The translations under genes and the position numbers were made by a program. From an uncultured Lysobacterales bacterium (GTDB lineage: Bacteria; Pseudomonadota; Gammaproteobacteria; Xanthomonadales; SZUA-36): a stretch of DNA of 51,411 bases. Shown here in pieces: positions 36,622 through 44,681 of the stretch. The notes below the pieces were generated by a model, which saw nothing but the letters and a program-made list of their open reading frames with translations, did no database searches and was not told the origin of the DNA. Position 1 is the first letter of the stretch; every line of letters starts with the position of its first letter. The stretch covers positions 1 to 51,411 of the forward strand of contig CALBDB010000037.1 of the NCBI GenBank assembly GCA_937927755.1, written 5' to 3'.

Positions 36622-37480
36622 CCGCGATTGGTCACTGGTGGTATTTACAACACTGGCACAGCTGAGTGTAGGGATAATTCTGTGGTTTACGGTATCAGCA
36701 TTTATTCTGAACAACGCGAGTCTGCTGACCGAAACAGGGCTGAGTTTCAGGAATCCGATCCTGCTGGCACTTGTTTGTATCGGCGTGGCAACGGTGGTTT
36801 CCTTTTTACACCTTGGGAGCCCCGCAAACGCACCCAATGCGCTCAATAACCTTACCAATTCGTGGCTGAGCCGGGAAATCCTGGCGCTCAACGTTTATAT
36901 CCTGGGCCTGTGCCTTGTGCTGTTGCAGGGATGGGTTACCGGCAGTGCGGAGCACATAGCTTACATTCTGATGCCGCTGTGCCTAATTGGGGTTGGCCTC
37001 TTGTGGATGATGATACGGATTTACGTTATTGCAACCATTCCGGCGTGGAACTCCTGGTACACGCCGCTGAGTTTTGTTTCAACAGCGCTTAGCCTGGGCT
37101 TGCTGACATTGCTGGTATTTCTGCTTACCGGTGCTGCCATTATCGATGAGTGGAACACGAGAATGCTGCTGCTTGTCCTGATGCTGGTCCTGTTCACCGA
37201 ATCAGCAGCGGGATTTTTGCATCAAGCCCGCCTGGAAAAACTGGACACGGGCATCAATGACCTGTCATTTGACCAGGGCTTTTTTTATAAGACATTCCTC
37301 GTACGCATGGCCCTGCTGACCATCGCCTTCCTGATAATCTTTGTTGTCATCCTCGATTCAAGTCTGTTACTTGAATACGGCTATTCAACCTGGTTGTACC
37401 CATTAACGGGCCTGATAGCATTACAGGAGTTACTGGGACGCCTTTTGTTCTATTCCTCGTATTTCAGAGCAGGTGTTTAG
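36614..37480 (+). CDS. dmsC: DmsC-like membrane anchor and quinol oxidase subunit
   Basis: This 288-residue protein has eight probable transmembrane helices and matches DmsC, with DWSLVVFTTLAQLSVGI at the start and SFLHLGSPANAPNALNNL, then WLSREIL in the first loop. It takes electrons from quinol and anchors the DmsA-DmsB pair. It starts with TTG, with GGAGG about seven bases upstream, inside the last codons of dmsB. Which side of the membrane the catalytic unit faces is open because DmsA has no Tat signal. Confidence 0.85.
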   Translation: MRSRDWSLVVFTTLAQLSVGIILWFTVSAFILNNASLLTETGLSFRNPILLALVCIGVATVVSFLHLGSPANAPNALNNLTNSWLSREILALNVYILGLCLVLLQGWVTGSAEHIAYILMPLCLIGVGLLWMMIRIYVIATIPAWNSWYTPLSFVSTALSLGLLTLLVFLLTGAAIIDEWNTRMLLLVLMLVLFTESAAGFLHQARLEKLDTGINDLSFDQGFFYKTFLVRMALLTIAFLIIFVVILDSSLLLEYGYSTWLYPLTGLIALQELLGRLLFYSSYFRAGV

Positions 37481-37609
37481 AAGCCCGCGAAAATAACCAT
37501 GCAGCCGGGGTTCGGTGAAATCGGCACGTGGCGCGTGAAGGTGAAAAAAAAGCTCAGGCTGGATTATACTCATACCCATCCCGAGCAAGGCGCTGCAGCC
37601 TCAATCTAC

Positions 37610-38743
37610 ATGAATACTGAAAGCAAGACCGCACGGACGGAAGCGATAATCACCTCCCTCTTGAGCAAGGCAGGTATCAGTATCAATGGAAGCAACCCCT
37701 GGGATATCCAACTATACGACGGGCAATTTTTTAAGCGCGTGCTTACCGGCGGTTCAATGGCACTGGGCGAATCCTACGTGGACGGTTGGTGGGATGTGGA
37801 GTCGCTGGATGAGTTTTTCGTCAAGCTGTTCAATATCGGCGCGGAAAGTGATGCACACCGGCCAACAGGCATGCTGCTCAGAAACCTGTTTTACCGAGTC
37901 TTCAACATACAGGCCGGGCGCCGCGCTTTCCATGTAGGCAAACGGCACTATGACGCCGGCAACGATCTCTTCGAACACATGCTCGACCGGCGCATGGCCT
38001 ACAGTTGCGCCTATTGGAAGGATGCTGCTGACCTGGACGCCGCACAGGAAGCGAAACTGGACATGATCTGCCGCAAACTGCACCTGCAACCAGGAATGCG
38101 TATTCTTGATATCGGTTGCGGCTGGGGCAGCCTGTTGAAATTTTCAGCTGAAAATTACAGCGTTGCGGGGCTGGGTATCACCGTCTCCGGCGAACAGGTG
38201 AAGCTGGCGCAGCAACTCAACGCCGGCCTGCCTGTCGAGGTGCGTTTACAGGACTATCGAAAACTGACGGGCGACTTTGATGCCATCGGGTCGGTCGGCA
38301 TGGCAGAACATGTGGGCTGGAAAAACTACCCGTCGTACATGAAAGTGGCACACCGGTGCCTAAAACCGGGTGGTTATTTTGTCGTACAGACCATTGGCAG
38401 TACCCGTTCGGTCAAGGAAACAGACCCATGGATCGCCAAGTACATCTTTCCGAATTCAATGCTGCCATCACTGGCGCAATTGACACATGCGGCCGAGCCG
38501 TATTTCGTGGTTGAGGATGTACAAAATTTCGGCGCGGATTATGATCGCACGCTGATGGCGTGGGACGACAACTTCCGGACAGCCTGGCCCAAGCTCAAAA
38601 GTAATTACGATAAGCGCTTCTATCGCATGTGGCGTTATTACCTGATGTCCAGTGCCGCTTCTTTCAGAACACGCAGAATTCAGTTGTGGCAATTGGTGCT
38701 GGCCAAAAAACCAAAATCAGCCAGGTACGACGCGCCACGCTGA
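37610..38743 (+). CDS. cfa: Cyclopropane-fatty-acyl-phospholipid synthase
   Basis: It transfers a methylene group from S-adenosylmethionine to unsaturated membrane phospholipids. The 377 residues compare with 382 in E. coli Cfa. Matches include AGISINGSNPWDIQLYD, FFKRVLTGGSMALGESYVDG, YSCAYW (131-136), the SAM motif LDIGCGWGSL (166-175) and GMAEHVGWKNY. The start at 37610 matches the E. coli N-terminus; an upstream frame to 37499 has no support. It lies 129 bases after dmsC, where I see no promoter or terminator, and may be cotranscribed with it. The product protects membranes during stress or anaerobic growth. Confidence 0.93.
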   Translation: MNTESKTARTEAIITSLLSKAGISINGSNPWDIQLYDGQFFKRVLTGGSMALGESYVDGWWDVESLDEFFVKLFNIGAESDAHRPTGMLLRNLFYRVFNIQAGRRAFHVGKRHYDAGNDLFEHMLDRRMAYSCAYWKDAADLDAAQEAKLDMICRKLHLQPGMRILDIGCGWGSLLKFSAENYSVAGLGITVSGEQVKLAQQLNAGLPVEVRLQDYRKLTGDFDAIGSVGMAEHVGWKNYPSYMKVAHRCLKPGGYFVVQTIGSTRSVKETDPWIAKYIFPNSMLPSLAQLTHAAEPYFVVEDVQNFGADYDRTLMAWDDNFRTAWPKLKSNYDKRFYRMWRYYLMSSAASFRTRRIQLWQLVLAKKPKSARYDAPR

Positions 38744-38765
38744 TTCATGGCGTTGATACCGGGGC

Positions 38766-40145
38766 TCACATTCCGTCGCCCTCGCCCGCCCAGATAAAGC
38801 TGCCCATCAGAATATTCACGTTTTCACCAATCTCCGCACCAATATCGAGTTCATCTGATAGCTCCAGGGTTTGCAGATCGATTTCAAAAAACACACCGTC
38901 ATGGCTGGCGGCACTGTAAAAGTATGCGGAATCCAGGCTGACTCCTGATGTGTGAGCCTGGGATTTAAACCCGGAAGAAGCCTCATCAGCCACTTTTATA
39001 CTCTTCAGGAAACTATGATTCCTGGTATTGATCACCGTCATGTGGGTATCGTTATGATTGGTAACAAATGCGACATCATGTTCGGGAACAAATGTCGTGT
39101 GGCCCGATCCCAACCCCGTGTCAATCATGGCCTCGATGTTCATTGAGTTCTTGTTGACAACAAATATATGGCCTTCAGCGGAACCCACATAAATATGGAT
39201 TCCATCAGGATGGAAATCCGCATGGTGGGAACCCATGACTGCGGGATCCAGACCGGCTGCATAGTCGCTAAGAATCGCCTCGCCAGTAATTATCATTTGC
39301 TCCTGCTGAATCTTGAAACGCAGGATGGACGGCGATATCAGTTGGCCTTGATTTCCTTCGACTACTGCATAGTAAATACCGGGTTCTTCCAGGCGCGACT
39401 GGAATACATGGTGAACAGACGTAGGCGTATCAAGGACAGACAGCAATCCCCAGTTGTGGCTCCACAATTGGATCTGGCGTGCCGGCCGGTCCAGCATGAA
39501 AAAGTGCTGATCATCGATCCACAACGGGTGACCGGTTGCCAGTGAGCCGCCGTAATCATGAGGCTGGGCTGGTTCACCAAGACCAAAGACCTTTATGACC
39601 TTGTCATTATTTACCTTGATCAGGCTGGTCATCACTTTATCTGCTCCAGAGACCAGTGAAAACCCGGTGTGCGGGTTAAAGTTTGTAGACCTCGGTTTAT
39701 GATCCAGAAAAATTTTACCGATATTTTCAATAAAGTAGTTTTCCACCACGGTCACAGACTCCGTCTTACGGGTCAGTGCATAAGCAGTTGACGCATCCTG
39801 CTGATCGATACCGTATGGCCCTTCACCGGTGCCGGTTACAGTCTTCAACAAAGACATATCGTCTACATCAATAATGAATACGCGGTTGGAGTCCCAGTCG
39901 CCGTAGTAAGCGAGGTTCTCTACACCGTAATAGTTACCGTCATTATGAGCCCCTTTATACATATGCTTCGGTCCGCCGAAATGCGGGCCCAGGCCCGCGC
40001 CTGATCCTGAACCATCTGACCTTTGGCCGGCATGGAGTTGAGCAACCGGGATAAGCATGGCAGCAGATATTATCGAGAGGCTAATCAGCCTCGCGAGCGT
40101 CAATACAATATTTCTCTTATTTACAATCACTTGAACATTTGACAT
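38766..40145 (-). CDS. Secreted beta-propeller (YVTN-like) protein of unknown function
   Basis: This 459-residue exported protein has an N-terminal hydrophobic signal (SLSIISAAMLIPVAQLHA). It carries repeated propeller strands such as RVFIIDVDDMSLLKTVTGTG, IFVVNKNSMNIEAMIDTGLG and MTVINTRNHSFLKSIKVAD, a pattern of YVTN/YncE-type blades. Histidines cluster in the core (SHHADFHPDG, GHTTFVPEHD, THNHNDTH-like VTNHNDTHMT, AHTSG), which could bind a metal. No Cys haem motif is seen. It is divergent from the cytochrome c/barrel gene, so the two may act together in the envelope. Confidence 0.65.
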   Translation of the reverse strand: MSNVQVIVNKRNIVLTLARLISLSIISAAMLIPVAQLHAGQRSDGSGSGAGLGPHFGGPKHMYKGAHNDGNYYGVENLAYYGDWDSNRVFIIDVDDMSLLKTVTGTGEGPYGIDQQDASTAYALTRKTESVTVVENYFIENIGKIFLDHKPRSTNFNPHTGFSLVSGADKVMTSLIKVNNDKVIKVFGLGEPAQPHDYGGSLATGHPLWIDDQHFFMLDRPARQIQLWSHNWGLLSVLDTPTSVHHVFQSRLEEPGIYYAVVEGNQGQLISPSILRFKIQQEQMIITGEAILSDYAAGLDPAVMGSHHADFHPDGIHIYVGSAEGHIFVVNKNSMNIEAMIDTGLGSGHTTFVPEHDVAFVTNHNDTHMTVINTRNHSFLKSIKVADEASSGFKSQAHTSGVSLDSAYFYSAASHDGVFFEIDLQTLELSDELDIGAEIGENVNILMGSFIWAGEGDGM

Positions 40146-40220
40146 GTCGTTCCATTCCTCGTGAAATTCGACTCGTCAAATGATTAACACACCGATGCTT
40201 AGGCGGCACTGAAAATCCCT

Positions 40221-40235
40221 TTAAGCTCCGCTTAA
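40221..40235. promoter_or_regulatory. Inverted repeat in the divergent promoter region
   Basis: TTAAGC-TCC-GCTTAA (40221-40235) has perfect 6-base arms and lies between the propeller and cytochrome c/barrel genes. A TATACC-like -10 follows at 40241-40246. It could be a shared operator. Confidence 0.4.
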
Positions 40236-40324
40236 GGTTGTATACCATACTGTTCATTATCTGTACTCTGCGGTGCGGGGAAAGAACTCGCTGCAGCCAC
40301 GATAAAAAGCGAAAAGGAATAGTC

Positions 40325-41425
40325 ATGAATCCACAAGAATCGGGCAAACCGGTACTTACCTTTTTCCTGTCACTATTAATGCTAACAGCCTTCATTAACC
40401 CGGCCCGGGCGGACGACCACTCGCGGGGCGCCGAAATCTTCCAGGCCAATTGCGCCGTGTGCCACGGCACAAATGGCGAACCCGATCCGGATTCCGAGCT
40501 GGTCAAGGGACTCGGTGTTGTACCGGCCAACTTTGCGGATGCATTGTTTAACAGCCGCGAAGGCGAGACCGAATGGAAACTTGTCGTGACACACGGTGGT
40601 GCGGCACTGGCGTTTTCCGACAAGATGCCGGCCTTTGGTGAAACCCTTTCAGAGGAGGATATTGACGCCACACTGGAATACATAAAGACACTGGGCGGCG
40701 AGCATGATTATCCCGATGGCTCCTTGAACCTGTTCCTGCCGATACGCACCAAGAAGGCCTTTCCCGAAGACGAGTGGGTATGGAAGCAACGTTACACCGG
40801 CGAAGACGGCGATAACCAGTGGAAAAACACGCTGGAGTACGAATTCCGGGTGGGCGAACGCCTCCAGGGAGTACTCGAAGTCACACACGAAACCGAGGGC
40901 GGCGATAACGAATTTGGCCATTTCGAGCCGGGCTTCAAATACGTGCTCAAGCATGACAAGCGTGCCGGCTTCATTTACACGCTGGGCGGCAACCTGGGTG
41001 TTCCTCTCAACGGTAACGCCGAATGGGAACTGCTTCCCTACCTCGCCTTCGGCAAAATTCTGAGCGATTCGTGGACAATGCAAGGAAGTGGCCGCCTGAA
41101 ACTGTCACTGGAAGAATGGGACCACGGCAGCGCCGAGTTTGCCGGAATCGTGCACTGGACCCACACACCCTGGCCAAGATCGGTATTCCCGGCTCTGGAA
41201 TTGGTCGCAGAAATGCCCTTTGAACGCGGTTCGGGTGCGGATAAGAAAAGTGCGGTACAGGTGTCGGTGCTTCCACAGGTACGGATCGGCCTCAGCAAAC
41301 GCGGCCACGTCGCCGTGAATGCCGGTCTTGAGTTACCGCTCAACGACACAGACCGTTACGACTGGCGCGCCTATGCATACCTGATCTGGGACTTTGCCGA
41401 CGGCGGTTTCTTCGAAGGCTGGTAG
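40325..41425 (+). CDS. Cytochrome c domain fused to a predicted outer-membrane beta-barrel
   Basis: This 366-residue exported protein has a signal peptide ending near residue 29 (FINPARADD). A single haem c motif CAVCH (43-47) and a possible axial Met101 in DKMPAFG follow. Residues about 125-366 alternate like a beta-barrel (LEYEFRVGERLQGVLEVTHE, FIYTLGGNLGVPLNGNAEW, HVAVNAGLELPL), ending in the aromatic EGW typical of outer-membrane proteins. A monohaem c domain tied to a barrel could carry electrons across or to the outer membrane, but this is inference. The start at 40325 follows AAGGA; a longer frame from 40238 has no signal peptide. Confidence 0.75.
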   Translation: MNPQESGKPVLTFFLSLLMLTAFINPARADDHSRGAEIFQANCAVCHGTNGEPDPDSELVKGLGVVPANFADALFNSREGETEWKLVVTHGGAALAFSDKMPAFGETLSEEDIDATLEYIKTLGGEHDYPDGSLNLFLPIRTKKAFPEDEWVWKQRYTGEDGDNQWKNTLEYEFRVGERLQGVLEVTHETEGGDNEFGHFEPGFKYVLKHDKRAGFIYTLGGNLGVPLNGNAEWELLPYLAFGKILSDSWTMQGSGRLKLSLEEWDHGSAEFAGIVHWTHTPWPRSVFPALELVAEMPFERGSGADKKSAVQVSVLPQVRIGLSKRGHVAVNAGLELPLNDTDRYDWRAYAYLIWDFADGGFFEGW

Positions 41426-41471
41426 CCGTTAACGGTGCAACACCAACTCACCTGCACCAGCGGGGCGGCTT

Positions 41472-41879
41472 TTAATGCCTGGCTGCCCTGCGCTCGACCG
41501 GCCCACCGGCCTGCTTCCAGGCGTCGAAGCCGCCATCAATATGCGCCACCGGGTTCAGGCCCATCTGCTGTGAAACCTGGGCAGCAAGTGCAGAACGCCA
41601 TCCAAGGTTGCAGTAGAAAAGAAATTTCTTGTCACCGGCGAATATATCTTTGAAGTACATACAGTCGGGGTCGATCCAGAATTCAAGCATGCCCCGCGGA
41701 CAATGAAAGGCGCCGGGGATAAAGCCCTCGCGTTTCAGTTCGCGTACATCGCGAAGGTCTACAAAGACCAGTGCCTCTTTGCCATGCAATTCAAGCGCAT
41801 CTTCCACGCTGATGGTCTCTATCTCTTTTTCGGCCTCGGCGACCAACTGCCGGTAGCCTCTGGTGATGTTAAGGGCCAT
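41472..41879 (-). CDS. Rhodanese-like domain protein
   Basis: This 135-residue cytoplasmic protein has the rhodanese fold: ISVEDALELHGKEALVFVDLRD, GFIPGAFHCPRGMLEF, the active-site Cys in LFYCNLGWRSALAA, then GLNPVAHIDGGFDAWKQAGG. The family transfers a sulphane sulphur from a donor to a thiol. It starts at 41879 with GAAGGAGA upstream; an in-frame start at 41954 has no site. It converges on the cytochrome c/barrel gene. The partner is not known. Confidence 0.88.
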   Translation of the reverse strand: MALNITRGYRQLVAEAEKEIETISVEDALELHGKEALVFVDLRDVRELKREGFIPGAFHCPRGMLEFWIDPDCMYFKDIFAGDKKFLFYCNLGWRSALAAQVSQQMGLNPVAHIDGGFDAWKQAGGPVERRAARH

Positions 41880-42145
41880 GAAACACTCTCCTTCAAAGAC
41901 AATAGCCGGCCACCATGAATGCGGCCAGGGGAGGCCATTATACTCCCCGGCCACATATTAAAGGCCGTGTCTGCGCGTTGCGGCCCGCCTGTTCCTGAAC
42001 AGGTCAATGAAATGCATTTGTCGCTACCATCGCTTATCATAGCCAGGGCAAATACATGGTGTTCCAAAGTCCTTTTTTGGAAATTCGGGTTACCGTTCTG
42101 CAAGCACTTCTCAGGCGTCTATACATGATCAACGGAGATTAATGA

Positions 42146-42415
42146 TTGAAACCAACAATTGCGATCCTGGCTGTGATGTTTCTTTTACTTGCTGCCTGCG
42201 ACAGGGTGGGAAGTGAAGCCTGGTGCGAAAAGCAAAATGAGAAACCCAAGAGTGACTGGACTTTCCAGGAAACGGGCGACTATACCAAGTACTGCGCGCT
42301 CGGGATGGACCCTGAAAAGTGGTGCAAGAAAATGGAAAAGAAAGACAAGGGTGATTGGACTGCAAACGAAGCCGCAGAGTATGCTTCAAGCTGTGTAGTC
42401 GGACGCAGCGACTGA
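42146..42415 (+). CDS. Small DUF3012-type lipoprotein
   Basis: This 89-residue lipoprotein starts at TTG with GGAG about eight bases upstream. Its signal peptide ends in the perfect lipobox LLAAC. The mature part has two similar units: WCEKQNEKPKSDWTFQETGDY and WCKKMEKKDKGDWTANEAAEY, each followed by a Cys (YCAL, SCVV). This W-C...K..DWT..E...Y pattern matches DUF3012, found mainly in Gammaproteobacteria. Its function is unknown. Confidence 0.85.
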   Translation: MKPTIAILAVMFLLLAACDRVGSEAWCEKQNEKPKSDWTFQETGDYTKYCALGMDPEKWCKKMEKKDKGDWTANEAAEYASSCVVGRSD

Positions 42416-42553
42416 TTAATTAGCTGCAATTGACTGCCATGTCGTCATGGCTTTCGGAATATCATTTTGTGCAGGTCTATCCGGCATTGGGATAAATAGC
42501 GGTTGGTCAGTAATTAGCGGACCACAACTTAAGACGCGGAGGATGAGAGGGCT

Positions 42554-43264
42554 ATGAGCAAGAAAATTCTAATTGGTGTAGGCGTAATTGTACTGGCACT
42601 GGTCATTATTATCTGGCAGGTGGGTGCGAACCTGAACAGTATTGTCGCCGGCATTATTGAGGATACCGGTTCGGATGTACTCAAAACCGATGTAAGCGTA
42701 TCCGGTGTTGCCATTGACCTGAAAGCAGGTAATGCGGGTATCGGCGGGCTGACCATAGCAAACCCGGATGGTTACTCCCGCGCAAACCTGTTTGAGATGG
42801 ATGGTATTGAGGTTGATCTTGACCTCGGCTCCCTCGGAAAAGACGTCCTGGTAATAAAGACCATCCGTATCCAGGACCCCAGGATTGTATTCGAGGGTGA
42901 TGCCGACGGGGGAAGCAATATGCAGACCCTGATGGACAATATTGAGAGTGATTCGAGTGGTGGTGACACCTCAGCCGGTGGGGAATCATTGAAAATGATC
43001 ATTGATCGTTTCGAATTAAGCGGCGCTCACGTCAAGGCTACTTCCGAAGCTAAACCGGGCGAGACCACAGAAATCAATCTGCCTGCGATCAAGATGTCCG
43101 GTATCGGCCAGGCCCAGGGCGGCGTGACCGCAGATGTGGTTGCAAATGAGATTGCCAGCGAATTGGTCGGCGCCATCATTGCTGCTGCTGCAAGAGAGGG
43201 TGTGAACAAGGCAATCGAAGAAAAGAAAAAAGGCTTCCTGGACAAGTTGAAAGGTAAAGACTAG
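42554..43264 (+). CDS. AsmA-like inner-membrane-anchored protein
   Basis: This 236-residue protein has one N-terminal membrane helix (LIGVGVIVLALVIIIWQVG). An extended domain follows, with VLKTDVSVSGVAIDLKAGNAG, IGGLTIANPDGYSRANLFEMD and DVLVIKTIRIQDPRIVFEGD, a strand pattern typical of AsmA/DUF748 proteins that line lipid-transport paths. A Ser-Gly-rich linker lies near residue 135, and the C-terminus is Lys-rich. GAGAGGG lies just before the start and an intrinsic terminator follows. It is small for the family, and the role is not established. Confidence 0.65.
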   Translation: MSKKILIGVGVIVLALVIIIWQVGANLNSIVAGIIEDTGSDVLKTDVSVSGVAIDLKAGNAGIGGLTIANPDGYSRANLFEMDGIEVDLDLGSLGKDVLVIKTIRIQDPRIVFEGDADGGSNMQTLMDNIESDSSGGDTSAGGESLKMIIDRFELSGAHVKATSEAKPGETTEINLPAIKMSGIGQAQGGVTADVVANEIASELVGAIIAAAAREGVNKAIEEKKKGFLDKLKGKD

Positions 43265-43294
43265 GTCCGGAAGGGAGTCCTGAATCGTTCACGC

Positions 43295-43326
43295 AAAACG
43301 GCGCCTTTCATGGCGCCGTTTTGTTT
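43295..43326 (+). terminator. Intrinsic terminator after the AsmA-like gene
   Basis: AAAACGGCGCC (43295-43305) pairs with GGCGCCGTTTT (43312-43322) around TTTCAT and is followed by GTTT. The 260 bases to 43586 hold only a small hairpin (AGCCCAA-AG-TTGGGCT, 43372-43387). Confidence 0.9.
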
Positions 43327-43586
43327 CTGAGTGGATAGTCGGTGCGTGTAAATATCAGAATGTGGGTGGCCAGCCCAAAGTTGGGCTAAAGGTGTCCAAA
43401 TCTCTGCCAGCGCACTTGTCCAAGTTATGTGGTTGGCTACCCGCAATACCACTAATTTTGAATTCATAGCGGATTTGGATTAGACCAATCCGTGGCCCCA
43501 CACGGCACATCAACCCGGATTGCGAGCCTCAGAATGCACCTGTCGCTTTAATTGTTGCTAACGCCTCAAATTGACCTATGGCCCCG

Positions 43587-44510
43587 TCATTCGCCCATAG
43601 CCAGTCTCTGCTGCTGGGTAGTCAATGAAGCCGCCAGCGCAATGCGGGCACTCTGGTCGACACCCAGTTCGGTCAGAAAGGCATCCATGGAACCGTAATT
43701 CTCATCCACGCTCGCGTAATAAGCCTCCAGCATACTGGCATCCACGCCTACAATCGGAAGCCAGGCGCTGGCTGAAGCGCCTTTGCTGAACCTGCTTCCC
43801 CTCGCGGAACTTTTGCTTTGTTTGGAAAGAAAAACGGCTTTGTCATTTATACGGCTAACTTCGTTTGTAAGCAGGTATTCTTCCACAATGGTTTCACGGT
43901 CTACACCAAGGGCTTCCATGATGAGCGCAATCCCAATACCCGAGCGGTCTTTGCCGGCGGTACAGTGGATCAGGACAGGCCAGTTGGATTCATCAAGTAC
44001 GACCTCCATCAGGTTCTGGTAACTTGATGTGCCCTCCTCTGCAATCATGCGATAGCCTTCCACCATGTGTTCCAGGGACTGCTCTTTGGTGAACCTGTTT
44101 TTCTTCATCATCTTTTTCTGTGCAGCGAACCATTCGTTTTTGGAGTCACCGATCGGGAAATGAAGAAACTGCGGTGGGTTGTCACCCTGCCAAACCGTAG
44201 GAGAATGATCGCGCTCCTGCTTACTGCGCAGGTCGATAACCGTTTTCAGCTCCATCTCTTCGAGTTTCTCAAAATCGCCGGCCGTGAGCCGTGACAGGTT
44301 ATCTGAGCGAATAATCTGACCCCAGCGAATGGTATCCATGTCGCCGGTCTGATAGCCGCCAATATCACGGGTATTTGTGGTCCCTTCAAGACGGATCACC
44401 CGCTCACCCGGTAGCGCATTTGCCTCCACCGGGTTGGTCAACGCCCAGGAACTTGTGGCGATAACGGCCATGAATACCACTCTCTTGATCTGTGCAGATG
44501 ATTTCCGCAT
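43587..44510 (-). CDS. Secreted tyrosine-phosphatase-like protein (DSP/Y_phosphatase3)
   Basis: This 307-residue exported protein has a hydrophobic signal (RVVFMAVIATSSWALTNPVEA). It shows RLEGTTNTRDIGGYQTGDMD at the mature N-terminus and the active-site CX5R motif HCTAGKDRSGIG. This is the pattern of bacterial protein-tyrosine/dual-specificity phosphatases, some of which act on phosphoinositides or polyphosphorylated inositol. A secreted location suggests it acts on external or periplasmic phosphates. The start at 44510 follows GAGGAGA; an in-frame start at 44606 is rejected. Confidence 0.85.
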   Translation of the reverse strand: MRKSSAQIKRVVFMAVIATSSWALTNPVEANALPGERVIRLEGTTNTRDIGGYQTGDMDTIRWGQIIRSDNLSRLTAGDFEKLEEMELKTVIDLRSKQERDHSPTVWQGDNPPQFLHFPIGDSKNEWFAAQKKMMKKNRFTKEQSLEHMVEGYRMIAEEGTSSYQNLMEVVLDESNWPVLIHCTAGKDRSGIGIALIMEALGVDRETIVEEYLLTNEVSRINDKAVFLSKQSKSSARGSRFSKGASASAWLPIVGVDASMLEAYYASVDENYGSMDAFLTELGVDQSARIALAASLTTQQQRLAMGE

Positions 44511-44618
44511 ATGTACTTCTCCTCGGGTGTTGATGAAAATCCAGGTTGGATCATAGGGAGAAGGGTTCGGGCGCGCTTGACCCTCAGAGCCAATGACTTG
44601 ACTCACCCTGGAGAAGAA

Positions 44619-44662
44619 GCCCCGACAAGGGGCGTATTAAGATGTAGAAGACCCCTTAATAC
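44619..44662 (-). terminator. Tandem hairpins with competing pairings between ADH and phosphatase genes
   Basis: On the minus strand GTATTAAG (44662-44655) pairs with CTTAATAC (44641-44634). GCCCC/GGGGC (44633-44619) then forms a second hairpin followed by TTCTTCT, a plausible terminator for the alcohol dehydrogenase. AAGGGG/CCCCTT (44657-44652 and 44632-44627) offers a third pairing that competes with both. Confidence 0.45.
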
Positions 44663-44681
44663 TCTTGGGCGGAACCCCGGA

